Source of the DNA: Gracilaria domingensis
Taxonomy: Eukaryota > Rhodophyta > Florideophyceae > Gracilariales > Gracilariaceae
DNA length: 64,000 nucleotides
NCBI GenBank assembly: GCA_022539475.1
Contig: VCMS01000187.1
Coordinates: forward strand, 1-64,000
Reading direction: 5' to 3'
Of this stretch, positions 48,979 through 60,690 are shown one piece after another. Within the stretch, counting starts at the first letter, position 1. Each line of letters starts with the position of its first letter. A program made the translations under genes and the position numbers. The notes below the pieces were generated by a model, which was given only the letters and a program-made list of their open reading frames with translations, searched no databases and was not told the DNA's origin.

Positions 48979-49169
48979 TTAAAGTGTGTAACGCAGTGGT
49001 ATCCTTGGATTTGGCCAGTACCCATCACGTTAAGAGTGAATGGCTCCGACGTTCACGTTGGTCTCACAATGTCGTTCCATCTGTAAACGTTATAATTGAG
49101 GACTTGCATCAAGTTGCTGAGCAGTTATTTGCTGCCGTTGCCCTCGTGAAGCACGTTGCATGAGCGCGC

Positions 49170-51228
49170 AGTCACCTTCTTTTCCAAGCTCTTCATAACG
49201 TCTCCACAAAGTCGTCCACGCTGCACTCGCCGTGCGCCTTGGCCGCGAGGTGAATGCCGTTGCCAAACATGTTCACGATGTGCACCAGCGTCAGTAGATC
49301 TTACCCCCTCCAGCTCGATCCTCCAGTACGACAGCACGGGCGCCATCGCGGTCGTCTTCAAAGTCCGAGCCGTTTTCATCCGAGGTAGAGTGATGTCCAA
49401 ACCCACTAGCTGCCGCTCCTTTCCACTGAGCTGCAAAACTGTTCCCAGCATTCGCTGCGTTGTTCGCAGCACTTACGCTCTCACTGTCGATCATCTGTTG
49501 CAGACACAAAGCTATATGCAGAAGTTGCGCCGTTTGTACTTCTCCAAGTGACCACTAGTACTCAGCATTGAAGGCAGTCCAAGAATTATGCTTGCTTTCG
49601 AATGTATTCTCTCAGACAACTGCAGCTTCCGCGTCTGCGATCCTATCAAACGAAGAGTAGACCGCATGCCAAGTGCGTTTAGAACATGCTCCGCATCTAT
49701 GTACATGCATAACATCAGCACGGAAAACAGTCGCTGCGGCACATTGATCTCGTCGTCTCTCGTTCCCACGCATCGGTCACCAGCTCTCATAGCGATTTCG
49801 ATCGCAACATCTGTCAACATTTCAGTCGGTCGCGGACTAATCTTCTCAAGATTCAGCAAAAGATATTCGGCAATCATAGTCCCAAGAACGGCATCCCCAT
49901 CATCATACGCCGAAGACCACAGGTTGCGTATGATGTTCACAAACGTACTGATACCGTTTTGCATGTGTGCAATAGGGGGCATATCGTACATGAGATAGCC
50001 TTCAATAGCATCCATCATTTGTTCAACGTGGTCACCCGCCCATTCGTTGAACGCTTTTGCCATTTTCCCTATCATAGCGCGCAAAAATGGAGTCAGTTCA
50101 ACCTGGTGTTCACCAAGTTGAACGATGAGTGCACCGAGAACGTCAAGGAGCTCTTCCACAAAAACCTGATGATTCTCTTGAAACATCCTTTCCAAGAGCA
50201 CCTGCAGCTTCTCAATGGAGAGCAGTAACTCTTTCTTCTTCTCTAGCTTAGGTCGACTCCATTCACCAACAGATGAAAGTACTGACGATATTAGGTACAG
50301 AACCTGAGCCGCAGTGAACGCCAGCTCATGGTCTTCGTCATCGCCATGAGCAAGAATGCTTTGCGCAGAATGTTTGAAGGCGGCTATCAGTCTCTGTAGG
50401 ACGGGATGAGCAAGCGGCATTATCTCATCCGGATATCGAACAACGAGCTTTTCCAGCGAAGGAATGAGAGAATAGTAACTGCCGGTCATGTTATCCATCA
50501 GACCCAAAAGACGCTGCATCAGCTGCGGTGCAAACGTTCGAATCAGTTCTTCTAGACCGTCCTGGTCAATCACATACTCCAACGCACCAGCAGCAGCGGC
50601 TTGTACAGGAAGCTCCCTATCAGACAGCAGTGCGACACATCCTCGCGAAGATGCTTCCAGGTCACTTCCAAAATTCTTGCAATTCACATGAGGCGACCTG
50701 CCCTAGCAACCAAGCTGCTTCAGAACGTAACAAACCAAATTCTGATTGCAAGTCTGGGTGAACATGTTTCTTGAGAATCATTAGAAAGGTACTAGACAGT
50801 TCTGGTTTCGACATTAGCTTGCCCTTCACGCCTGCAAGAGCAGCAAAAGCGCCAACTTTTTGAGGAGATAGATTCAGGCGTTGGGGACAGTTAGGAGCAG
50901 CGGTAAGAAAAGGATTGAGAACAGCATCATGCAGGTACTGTAGGAAGGGGAGGACAGTTTTCCTAGATCGCAAATCAGCCATCTTCGACAACAGATTCGA
51001 CGCTGCCATGCGCGGCAAAGTGAAGTCATCAGTGAAATCATATTGCTTGCATACATACTCACTGGGATCGCCCATCCACACTTCCTCCTCGGCATCTGAG
51101 AAGCACAGATACGAAAAGAGGACGCGGGTAAGCAAATTGCTCACGTGCGGGTAAGCGACAGCCCACAGATTTGCGGTTTCTATGCACTCGTCAACATAGT
51201 CCAGAGCGATATGTAGTGCAACGCTCAT
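49170..51228 (-). pseudogene. Importin-7/8-type nuclear transport receptor, truncated and frameshifted
   Basis: 50662-51228 has the DPSEYVCKQYDFTDDF segment typical of importin-7/8 and Nmd5/Sxm1 HEAT-repeat receptors, then SKMADLRSRKTVLPFLQY. 49512-50687 continues with HEAT repeats, including ELPVQAAAAGALEYV and YSLIPSLEKLVVRYPDEI. The two frames meet at CELQEF: one extra T in a TTTT run near 50670 breaks the frame. An acidic tail (SDENGSDFEDD) lies at 49291-49509 in a further frame. About the first quarter of the protein is missing, since the frame stops 12 bases before 51228 next to LTR-like sequence. Confidence 0.8.
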
Positions 51229-51239
51229 CTATGAGTATT

Positions 51240-52030
51240 CTGACAAGACTTAGTCATATTTCCCGTTTACGGGTTTGCCTGGTATACACCAATATATGAC
51301 TAGTAGTTACTAGTGGTTGCCATTGAGATGGTTCGGACACGTGGGGCACGGTGGAGCTGATCGGAGGTTGGCCACTACACGTGGGCGGTTGCCACAATTA
51401 GTGGGAAGTTTAGTTAATATTATTTATTAATTCTAGTTAGGACACTACTTAGTGCGACGGCGTCGCCACCGTCGCACCAGTAAAGTGCCCCAACCAGGGT
51501 GACCCTACTGACGGATCTTGGCTCTAATCGTTCACGCCTTCGGCGGTGCTCGAATCCTAATCGGAGAGACTCCCCGTTGACACGGTTCGTTTATCCACCC
51601 TGCGTCCTCTAAATGAACCCAACTGTGAGAGTGTTTTACCGCTGTTTGTCGCGTTCGCCCCTGTATAGGGAAAGCCCCGGCAGTACGCCGTTATCCTTCG
51701 TCACTTTGTCGCGAGGCCCCACCACGTAGTGCTCTCGCTCTCCTTTTCTTTTTCTCTTTCTTTCCTCCAACCCTCTTCCGAGGTATTGCACACCCACGTG
51801 TCGTGGTACTCCCTTCTCCGCTCCACTCTTTCTATTTCAACTCTCATCGCCCCGTCGTGACGGTTTGGCCCCGGTCTTACATCCGGCTCGTTGTGCCATT
51901 CCAGAGAGGCTCTGTTCGCTTCGCTACCCTCCGTAGAGGAAGATCCCGAACGTCTTCGTGGTGTCTTTTCCCGCTCACGGGTTGCACTACACGATATGGG
52001 CTACGCGCTAACTAACCTCATAGCCGAGCA
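51240..52030. mobile_element. LTR-like fossil next to the importin pseudogene
   Basis: A stretch of about 790 bases without coding domains, with TTAATATTATTTATTAATT near 51413, a GCGACGGCG-CGCCGTCGC inverted motif near 51455-51475 and long C/T-rich leader sequence. Composition and layout resemble the other LTR-type pieces of the window. It is broken or solitary, and it lies where the importin gene is truncated, so it may have inserted there. Family unknown. Confidence 0.35.
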
Positions 52031-53800
52031 GCCGAGGCTTTTAAGACAGAGGGCGGCGGCGGGGGCGACAACGGGATCAGGGATGGCGGAGAGGCGGGGG
52101 AGGGCGGCGGCATGGCCTGGATGAGGGCGCCCAGTGTGCGAGAAGCGCCTTTGCGGCGGCGCGTTCGGCGACGGAAGTGGAGAGGGTGGCGAGAAGCGCG
52201 TATGTAAACGACTTGACGTTGGCGGCCCATTGGGGGATATCCCCCGGGTATAAGCGGATAAGGGATGGGGGGTGGAGAAGGGGGGGTTACGGAACGCCCT
52301 GCTTGAGGCGTGCTTGGGGAGGGGTGAGGCTGTAGCACTGGACGCACCCGAGAAGTGGTTCTACGCGGGCGTGAGGAGAGAACCCAGCAGTGAGCTGCGC
52401 TTGAAAGAAGTGCGCGCTGCTCGAGGGCTTCGACGTGCACGGTGTTCCCCTGCAGCGGTACGGCAACGACAGGAGCGTGGTGCAGGTGCGGTTTGGCATC
52501 GTGGAGCTGCGCGACTTGGCCGTTCGCGCCGTGAAGATGGACCCGTCGCTGCCAGCGGTGGTCGCGGGGGCGGCAGCATCGTCAACGGTGACGGCGACAA
52601 GGCCGGCGGTGTCGTGGCAATGGTGAACATACGCGAGCTGCCGTACGAGGGCATGAATGAAGACAGTGTCCGCTTCGTAGACGACATCGCGCACGCTGCT
52701 CTCCACACCGTGCGCGGGCTTCAATAGCACGACGAGGAATGCCCATGTCGGGCACTGGGGCGACACCGGCCGGTTTTCATGCCTTCATTGGACTGGCGAG
52801 GCCTTTGACACCTGTACAACGTGATAGGCATACCAAGCAAATGGGCGGCGCCCATTGGGTGCGCGCTACATCGAGATCACCCTGTCGCAAAATATCTCCC
52901 ACCATTCCCGTGCCTCGCGTCGGCCATCCGTTCACCAGCTCCTCCGCCGCCGAGCCCAAAGTCTCCTGCGCCTTTGTCGCCTGATCGCTGCTTGTTGCGG
53001 CCTCAGAACCCGGCTTCGCCGCCTCGAGGCCGCTCTTCGCGACCTCGCCCCTTCGCTTCTGGGTCTTGAACCCCAGCTTCGCAAGCTGCCGCCACCGCCG
53101 CAACGGTGCTGCCACAACCGGTGACCCCAGCGAGTGCGGTAACGACCACGACCGCCCCTGCGCACCCGGATCCCTGCCGCCGTTAGCCGCGCGCGCGATG
53201 GAAGGAGATTAAACCGTAACCCGTACTGCGCGCCACACTTGAGCGCTTCATGCCGCACAACGCTCGTTACACGACGAGTGCCAGCAGGTAAGCGCCAACT
53301 AGGGGCTGCAGCAGCCCGTTGGAGACGTGATGTGGCAAGCAGCGCGCTAGGTCGCCGTCGTCGATGGGCAGCTGGAGCCTTTCAGAGAATGGTGGCGGAC
53401 ATGTACGCGCTCTTGCAGCCGCGCTGTTACGCGCGCGCCACGCTCCTCCTAGCGGCGACCATCTCAGTGCCACGAAGAAGTACAGAATGATGAGCAGCAC
53501 GCGCACCGGCCTTCTACCCCTCGCACCCCGCATGCTGGACGCTTCCGCCGCCATAGACGAGCTTCCTTCTAAGCGATGCATCTCACCATGGACGCTGGCT
53601 CTGAGCGCCGCTCCGTGTTTTCGTCGAGCTCGGGAACCACACTCTCACGTCGCTCAGTGATGGGGCTGCCACCGCCGCCGAAATCGCCGTGAGCGCCCAT
53701 TCCACCACCACCGACTTCACCCGCGTCCCTCGCTGCATATATATCAGTGACCCGCCGCTGCATAACGGCGAGCAGCTACAGTCCTAACACGCATATCCTT
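52030..53800. pseudogene. GC-rich coding debris, unrecognised
   Basis: About 65% GC. On the plus strand 52410-52730 reads, in two frames, GFDVHGVPLQRYGND, VQVRFGIVELRDLAVRAVKM and NIRELPYEGMNEDSVRFVDD, which has normal protein composition. On the minus strand 53267-53581 has a membrane-anchor-like VRVLLIILYFFVAL near its start. Neither is a complete gene. They are pieces of one or two genes of different base composition from the surroundings. Confidence 0.35.
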
Positions 53801-54042
53801 GTCCCTGGTTCGTGGCAAGAGCCGTACCATCCAAAACACCATCCGCGTGCAGAACAGAGATAGCAAAAAAAATCCAGCATGGCACAGAAGAGGGTGTGCC
53901 ACGATCTGTAGCCCACAATGTGCAAGAAGGAGAATCACATTAGCGCCTCGATGCCGTTCTGGAGAAGATCACCAAGATGCGGATTGAAAACCAGAGCGAA
54001 AGGAACGGCTGATATAGCTTGTGATACACAACTTTAGATTTT

Positions 54043-55350
54043 CTACTCATGTAAGAGTCTACGGCGAACCAAGCCAAGAGCTTCAAGCTGGTCAGCGATT
54101 CCCTCGCAAAGCGTTGAAGACTCACGACTCTGATTTCGCCCTCGCATACTTTCCTGTTCCATGTGCAAAATATCTTGAAAGTGAACAAATGGTGTACCAG
54201 TCACGTGGTTATCCTCATGCGTGGGGATCATCTCGAAGAGTGAGGAATCACTGTTCGAGATTATGTAGTTATGCAACTTGCAAGATACTTTTACTATTAA
54301 ACTTACCTTTTGCAGTAGATAGCGCAAAGCAGACCAAAATATACCAAAGTGACAGATAAGCATTCCAAAAGCTTGCTCCACAACTGTGCAAAACAATGAC
54401 AGGTATGCGTTGAAGGCATCTTTACGCTGTGATAACAATTCGCGAGGAAACGGTGTGAGAATGGCTTTTTCATTCGAATAGGCATCATCAACCACTACGG
54501 CTGCCCACCTTGGTAAAAAAGAACTAGTCAGGAGCTTGTACAATTTTATAGCGCCGAAAGCAGTCAAATCATGCGTTTCTCTTGAATGCCGTGCAGATAC
54601 AAAGCAGAATCGATAGTCAGCTTGTACTGCCGCTTGAACACAAATGGCGAAAAATAATATCTGATTGAAGTACTTCCGCGCATCGGGGATCTCCTTACAT
54701 CTTCGCGTCTGAATTTCTACTGCAAGGCCATCGAGAGCGGCAATAACACCATGAAGTGCTGTTTTTCGCATTGCGCAAAACATGTCCGCGTTTTGAATCC
54801 ATTCGGATTCTGTTCGCTGAAAACAAAGAGATGGTAGACTATCATTTAAGGCAAAAAATGTTTTTTAGAAGACGGCATAGACAGTAGAGAACCCAATGCC
54901 GTAAGGCTATCCAACATCCAAGTAGCTAGCTCCGGCTAATATGCGGAGGGTAACAAATAGCATTACTGTAGCTTGTACTGTTTGTCTGAAAAAGCAAGTG
55001 TTTCTTTGTCTGCGCTGTAGTTTTTCGCGAACAAGATTGCACACTTTCTCGAACTGTGTTTTTGAAAGCCAATACATTCTCTTGAAGTAGATATTTGGAA
55101 ACGTCTCCAAATGATTCTTTATAAAGAACGATGGAGGCAATATATATTACCTCGGATGCTGTATTGGTAAACACTGCGCGGCTTGCAATATGAAATCAAG
55201 ATTTGCTGGCAGATTTGTGTTATTTAACCGCTGAGATTTAAGAGCTCTTAACAGAGCTGATTGTTGCAGCAAAGTGCGGCAGAGGGACCGTTTCTGTCCG
55301 CTCATGGTGAAGATTTTGGTTGTTGTGAAGAAAGGTCCACGTGGGGCCAA
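54043..55350 (-). pseudogene. Second PIF/Harbinger (DDE_Tnp_4) transposase
   Basis: 54043-54783 holds the catalytic core with all three acidic residues: GVIAALDGLAVEIQ, AAVVVDDAYS and TVVEQAFGML, plus FVSARHSRETHDLTAF. 54907-55140 gives the N-terminal helix-turn-helix part (KTQFEKVCNLVREK and ILAGASYLDVG) in another frame, and 55147-55353 a further start piece. The core is intact but it is separated from the N-terminus by 120 bases with stops, which might be an intron or decay. It differs clearly from the element at 17-19.6 kb. Confidence 0.8.
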
Positions 55351-56060
55351 CACTTGAATGCACTCTTGTTTGGAATTCGAATGTCGTTTTGTTTCGTTTA
55401 CTGATACTCATAGAACACGTTCTACAGTTGAAATAACGGAATGAAAAAATTTTTTGTTTCCTTTTCCGAGCGTCATCAACTCGTAGAACGGGCCTTAATG
55501 TGCTCGTCAGAAAAACAAAGTTAAGGCGCAAAAACCTTATTCCGCAGCGCTGTTTTAGTATCTATGGTATGTGTATGGTTGGTAAAATAATATTACCTGC
55601 ATTGTGTATACGAGCAAGATGATGACGTGCATGACGCGGAGGAAATGGTTTCAGGAGGGCGCAACTGCGTGCACCTGAAGCCACGTCCTCCACGTGAGAA
55701 TATTATGTGTAATGCATTATGTGAGCAGTCACGTGAAGGGGGGGATCCGAATGTTCACCGAATCCGTAGCGTGGGATCATTGCATCTTTGCACGGGCGTG
55801 TCCTACACTCATTGGCTGATTAAATGTGTGTTTTCTTGTCTATGCTCGTTTCGCTCTGCGGAATCTCCTGAAACCGTCCTGTGGTGCAGCATTGGTTCGC
55901 ATCTTTGCATCGCATCGAGAAGAGCGCGCGCACATGGAGCGCTATCGGTGAACCGCCCTCTGAGCCGCATGTGACTCCATCGGATCCGGTCAAATTAGGT
56001 TCAGAATGTCTCATGCTTTCTATCACAGCGTTGTCGTTCCTGTGCGCGCCTGTCCAGACT
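55350..56060. other. Intergenic upstream of the 56.2-kb gene
   Basis: No convincing ORF. Contains ordinary mixed sequence up to the promoter near 56074. Confidence 0.4.
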
Positions 56061-56069
56061 GATCATCGA

Positions 56070-56085
56070 CAGCGTATAAAAGGCT
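56070..56085 (+). promoter_or_regulatory. TATA box of the 56161 gene
   Basis: CGTATAAAAGGC, about 80 bases before the ATG at 56161, which leaves room for a leader of about 50 bases. Confidence 0.6.
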
Positions 56086-56160
56086 CTGTTTCTGTGTCCA
56101 ACATCCATCCCCCTTGTTCGTGTGGTTGACATTTTTTGCCGTCCTTGCTCCGTTCTTAAG

Positions 56161-57237
56161 ATGACTCTGCCTCCGAATTGTGAAAAAGGCTTGCCTTCTC
56201 CGGACCACTTTGCCCTCATCGTCTCATTGAGAAGCGCACTTGCTTTCATATTGTCTATATTATTGTCCCCTTTGTTGACACCTATCTTCCTCAACCTGCC
56301 ACGATGTTTCCTTACGCGAAAAGTGCAAAACATCTCCATGTTCACCCTTCGTTTCTTGACCTACGTTGCGAATGTTCATGCTCATATTCCTTTGCGTACC
56401 CTCCGATCAGATAACAACCCCTCTTGGCTTCCTTTTCCGTTGGTGTCCGAGTGGATTTCGCCTCTACCTGATGGTCGCTACATTGTAACTTATGATCAAC
56501 CTGGTCGTTGGATGACCAAGAAACAGCTCAAACAGCTTCGTGATTCTCTCCGATATATTGCGACCGAATCCGTAGAATGCGTTCCAAACCATGCAATCTT
56601 CAATGCGTCCGATGCCTTTCTCAATCGCGTGGTGTCTATTGTTTTTGACCAAGATCAACCACTCGGCTTCTGTGCTGTGCTCTATCTCCCTGGCCCCCTT
56701 GTTGAAGACGGTACCATGATTCATCTGGGACTCACGATGATTAGTCGCAAAGCTCGCAAACAGCGATTGCAGAGCTCGTTGTTGAGCAAATGTCTGCTTG
56801 TGGCTACCATTAACTTGTGTGCCTTGGAGTATTATGTGACTAATATTGCTGCATCGCCCGCGGGTATTGGAAGTGTCTGTGACTATTTCAAGGATGCCTT
56901 CCCCCACTATAATGGTTTCGTTCGCAGAAAGGATCACCACTTGCGAATTGCATGTCATATTTTGAACAACTTTCGACACGAGTTTGGCTGCAGTCAGTTT
57001 GCCAAGTTTGATGAGTCTACATTTGTTGTATATTCTTCCAATGACGCTCGCGGCGGTGGAACTCACCAATTTATCAGACCTGACGGTACTGCGGTCTCTA
57101 GATATCGTGACGATTCTTGTGACAAGTTTGTGCTCAAATTCCTCGACTTAACGCGAGGTGATGAGATGTTTCAAGTGGCCACTATGAATGTGTTTTACTC
57201 GTTGTTCAGCTTCTTCAGTCGTCGAGTGCGAAGTTAG
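56161..57237 (+). CDS. Unrecognised 358-residue protein, possible GNAT-like fold
   Basis: The ATG at 56161 follows a TATA box at the right distance; the frame is open a little upstream. Residues about 20-45 are hydrophobic (AFILSILLSPLLTPIFL), one membrane segment or signal anchor. The middle has GFCAVLYLPGPL, then IHLGLTMISRKARKQRLQ, a layout that resembles the acetyl-CoA-binding strand and loop of GNAT acetyltransferases, and a conserved-looking NIAASPAGIGS. The C-terminus is hydrophobic then basic. One exon. The GNAT idea is weak inference only. Confidence 0.6.
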   Translation: MTLPPNCEKGLPSPDHFALIVSLRSALAFILSILLSPLLTPIFLNLPRCFLTRKVQNISMFTLRFLTYVANVHAHIPLRTLRSDNNPSWLPFPLVSEWISPLPDGRYIVTYDQPGRWMTKKQLKQLRDSLRYIATESVECVPNHAIFNASDAFLNRVVSIVFDQDQPLGFCAVLYLPGPLVEDGTMIHLGLTMISRKARKQRLQSSLLSKCLLVATINLCALEYYVTNIAASPAGIGSVCDYFKDAFPHYNGFVRRKDHHLRIACHILNNFRHEFGCSQFAKFDESTFVVYSSNDARGGGTHQFIRPDGTAVSRYRDDSCDKFVLKFLDLTRGDEMFQVATMNVFYSLFSFFSRRVRS

Positions 57238-57239
57238 AT

Positions 57240-57960
57240 TTTTTTGTTTACATCTTTCATTTTAAGGTGTCTGTTTTTTTTGGAGTTTGCAATGCTTTCA
57301 TTCGAATACTTGTTTTCATCTCGAAGCCGAACGATTGAACAACATTCCACATGGAGGTGTCGCAAGCTAATCTCCTGTCACCATAGATATACACATACTG
57401 TACGTGTAGAGAACAGTAACATCTGTTACTGTCTATTATTATCGTGTTTAGTTGAAACAAATGCATGAACTTGTAAATCTGCTATCACTTGAGTCATCCA
57501 CAAGTAATCGCACCTTTAATGTAGCACCTATCTAGGCATTGAAGCGAATGTTGGGTATCATTCCACAAGTTGAAGGGGAATTACATCTATCAACGGTACC
57601 GTCCAAAGGTACTCTCTGAAGTGATTTGAGACAAATTCTGTGAGATCATACCTTCAATGTACAGAGGGGTAGGAGTGCATATCCGACTAGTCCAGTAGTC
57701 GAAACGCGGAAAGCCTAAAGCTGCTATTTTGCGAAAGATTAATATTTCATCGTTGTGATGTGATGTGTTTATCATCATGGCGACATCATTGGCCCACTGC
57801 CTTGGAGACGTGTGGCTTACGCCGTGATTCCTAAACTAGGAAAGTGAGCTGGGTGATATAAATGCAGTCCTGCAGCATTGGGATAGTACAGAAAGCACTG
57901 CGAGCGTGGACGATCTATACTTTGGTCATAGACGTCGTACAGCTTTAAAACTCGTCATGA
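57240..57960. other. Intergenic
   Basis: No gene recognised; short frames on both strands only. Confidence 0.45.
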
Positions 57961-58027
57961 CGGATACACAGAAGTGACTTCGGAAGTGACTTCGGAAGTG
58001 ACTTCGGAAGTCACTTCTGTGTATCCG
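57961..58027. repeat. Palindrome with inner tandem repeat
   Basis: Arms of 21 bases (CGGATACACAGAAGTGACTTC and its exact reverse complement). The loop is made of further GGAAGTGACTTC units, each itself nearly self-complementary. Confidence 0.9.
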
Positions 58028-58147
58028 AACTCCTTCTAGATCAAATGAACTCAAAAAAAAGCCTAGAAGATTTATTTTATCTGTTGCACACAAGCACGAA
58101 ACTACGCTCCGCAAGCTAAGGACAAGCTTGATATCAATAAAAAAATA

Positions 58148-58621
58148 TCAGTTCTTGTTCTTCTTTCTCCTCCGCTTCTTTTGGCCAAAAACTTGAATCC
58201 AATACATTCCCATACGCTTACTCCGAATAACGTCGATCCCAATATCTTCAGCCCTTGGGTCAAGAATATGTCTCCTATGGCCCTCACTCTTCATCCAATC
58301 ACTCATAACCTCCTCACAAGAGTCTTGATTTCTAGCTAGATTCTCGGCTCCCCATGCATAACGATAGCCAACAGCAGTCAATCTCTCGCCAAGAGTAGAC
58401 CCATGGGAATGAGTGATGTGTTTGTTTTCATTAGCCAAAGACCTATTGTATCTTCTTGCGCATTTGCAAAGTGTTTTGCTCAGCCTAAGAGAACTGAGGT
58501 TTTTTCTCTTCCTCTTTTCATTGGTCACCTCTAGAATGGTTTCAATACTAGATTTTCTCCATTCGCCATCGGCTTCCTTTGCAGCGCGTCTTCTTCGTTG
58601 CTTATGTTTGCATTCGGGCAT
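58148..58621 (-). CDS. CAP/SCP-domain protein 1
   Basis: 157 residues from the Met at 58621. I choose this over the open Met at 58675 because a TATATAAAAG box (about 58681-58690) lies only eight bases before the latter but about 60 before the former. CAP (SCP/PR-1-like) landmarks: HSHGSTLGERL, YAWGAENLA, VMSDWMKSEGHRRHIL and IGIDVIRS---YWIQVFG. The core His and Glu residues are present. There is no signal peptide and the C-terminus is very basic (KKRRRKKNKN), so it may be nuclear or cytoplasmic, unlike most CAP proteins. Paralogue at 60103-60690. Confidence 0.85.
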   Translation of the reverse strand: MPECKHKQRRRRAAKEADGEWRKSSIETILEVTNEKRKRKNLSSLRLSKTLCKCARRYNRSLANENKHITHSHGSTLGERLTAVGYRYAWGAENLARNQDSCEEVMSDWMKSEGHRRHILDPRAEDIGIDVIRSKRMGMYWIQVFGQKKRRRKKNKN

Positions 58622-58677
58622 GATGGAAAGTTGGAAGGATGACAGAGAGCCGCGAAAGAGGCAGCGTCCAAACATAT

Positions 58678-58705
58678 TCTTTTATATAAATGTGATTGGG
58701 GAATG
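58678..58705 (-). promoter_or_regulatory. TATA and CCAAT boxes of CAP gene 1
   Basis: On the minus strand CCCCAATCAC is followed within ten bases by TATATAAAAG, about 60 bases before the chosen ATG. Confidence 0.6.
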
Positions 58706-60102
58706 AACTGCCAAGAATGTTTCAAAGAAAGAGGTGGGCATTTGTATGAATTGCTTTTAAGTGCAGATTGCACCAGGCCCCTTGATATTGCAGACGAAAC
58801 AAGACAGAAGAGATAGTTATGACTGGAGAGGGGCCCTGCATAGAAGTTATTCTCTCAAAACATATATTACCTTCGGGTAGCGCTTGATGCATTTGCATGC
58901 TTTCATGATCGAATTAGACCAAGATAGTATTTATTCATAACTTGTAGCATCGGAGGAAAGATGTAATGAATAAGAACAGAGCATCAAACTCCGAGAGGAA
59001 AACCTGCTTTTCATTTGAATACGTTTAAAACTGGTTTAAAACTGGTTTAAAACGTTCGATTTTATTCAAAAGGTTTTTTGAACAATTCTATACCCCAGAA
59101 TGTATTTATGAGGCTTTCCACATTAGGAACCATGCATCATTATTGCGGTGCTCATATGGATAAAAAAAAACGCTAATTTTCACACTGCCAGTGCCGCGCG
59201 GTAGGTTACCACAGGAGAGGGCTAAAGTGACGGCTAAGGCTAACCTTCCAGTTTCAGGGCCCGAGCTCCGCTATTTCACCATCATCATCATCACTCTACA
59301 TTGTAGAGTCTACAACACGTTCACGAAGCGGGCAGTGGCGATTGGACCTCCTCAACAATGATATGCGGTTCAGCGCGAAGCGAGAGCACCCCGTAGATGA
59401 CCGCCGGGGCCTCAACAGCGTGAACTTTCAGCATCTGAGGAGACTTAAGCGAAAGCCTCGAGCCTCACAAATTACTGCAGTTCTAGCTCCGCGGATCATG
59501 CCGACCTCGCTACGTTTGGACTCGATGCTCACGGCGGCCTTGTAAGTCAGGGAAACGCTTCTCTCGCCGTGGAGACGAAGAAACAACCGCTGTCAATCAC
59601 TAGCGCTGGATGCTAACCGCCGAAGCCCACGCAGCGACGCTATTTGCGTAATCAACACCTCTCTGAAATTTGGTCTCGTGCGCTCGTTATTCCTTCCGAC
59701 TTATTTCTGTCAGAACGACGAGTTCGTCTCTGTATTGAAGAGTGAGCAAAATCGTCTTCGTTCGAACGTCAACAAGACAAAAAAGGGGGAAAACTAACGT
59801 CCTCCGCTGCGTTGATGACCTCAGCCGTTCCAGCTCATATGCCTGGCGCAGACAATAAACGCGCTGAAGAGCAAGTGTTCATTACCCGACAACTTACCCA
59901 CTGCAAAAGCAACACGCAAAGGGATGATACACGAGCTCCAGCATGAATATACAGACGCGAAATATCGGCCCAAATCGGTAGAATGCCGAACCCCACAGAA
60001 CGACAAATTCAGCTTAGTACGACGCGGGTATTGGTAACCACAGGAGCAACGCATTCGCACATGGCATCATAACTTTGCGCATGAACGCTGTTAGAAATGA
60101 GG
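58706..60102. other. Intergenic between the two CAP genes
   Basis: No gene recognised. A short direct repeat TTTAAAACTGG (three times) lies at about 59024-59052 and a CATCATCATCATCAC run near 59279. CTCTACATTGTAGAG at about 59294 is a small palindrome. Confidence 0.45.
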
Positions 60103-60690
60103 TCATCTACTCGCGAAGAGTTGTGTCCAGTAGAGGCGTCCATCCCAGCCGCGGCTAACACCCAAACCCATCAAGTCCACCTTGCTGCTAAGTAAATTCC
60201 GTCGATGACCCTTACTTCGATACCAAGAGCGAAAAGCCTCGTCGACTGTGCGGTGTCCCGACGCAACATTCTCGCCAGCATATCGAAAGTCGAATTGGGC
60301 TTCCTTCAGCCTTTCAGTAAGACGAAAGCCATGACGCCCTTTATGCGTAGCCTTTGCCTTGCTCCCCTGATACTGACTATGTCTCTCCGCAATGTGCGAA
60401 AGCGAGGAAGAGAGTTTGACCGAACGCAATGAACTTCGTCGTCGCAGATGGTTGGTAAGCTGCAGCAAACGGTGCTGTGCCGTGCGAAGATCCGGAAGCG
60501 GGTGTGGGTTGCGGGGTGGTGATATTATGTAATACACTGGTACGAGGATATGTCGTTGAGGACCATGACGAAGCGCCAGTCGTAGTGCACCTCGGCTGAA
60601 GAAAAGCAAGTCAGTATATTCGCGCGTACTTCTCGCTGACTCAAGAAAATGTGGGGCCGCTTACCGAATTGCGCGAATGGGGTTAAGCAT
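60103..60690 (-). CDS. CAP/SCP-domain protein 2, two exons
   Basis: Exon 1 is 60665-60690 (ATG then eight codons), exon 2 is 60103-60595; the 69-base intron has GTAAGC at the 5' end, TACTGAC as branch site and TTCTTCAG at the 3' end. The joined frame is 172 residues. Without the intron the frame has no usable ATG, which supports it. CAP landmarks: HGFRLTERL, YAGENVASG, RSWYRSKGHRRNLL and LGVSRGWDGRLYWTQLFA. The N-terminus is basic with a short hydrophobic stretch (ILVPVYYII), perhaps a weak anchor or transit segment. Confidence 0.8.
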
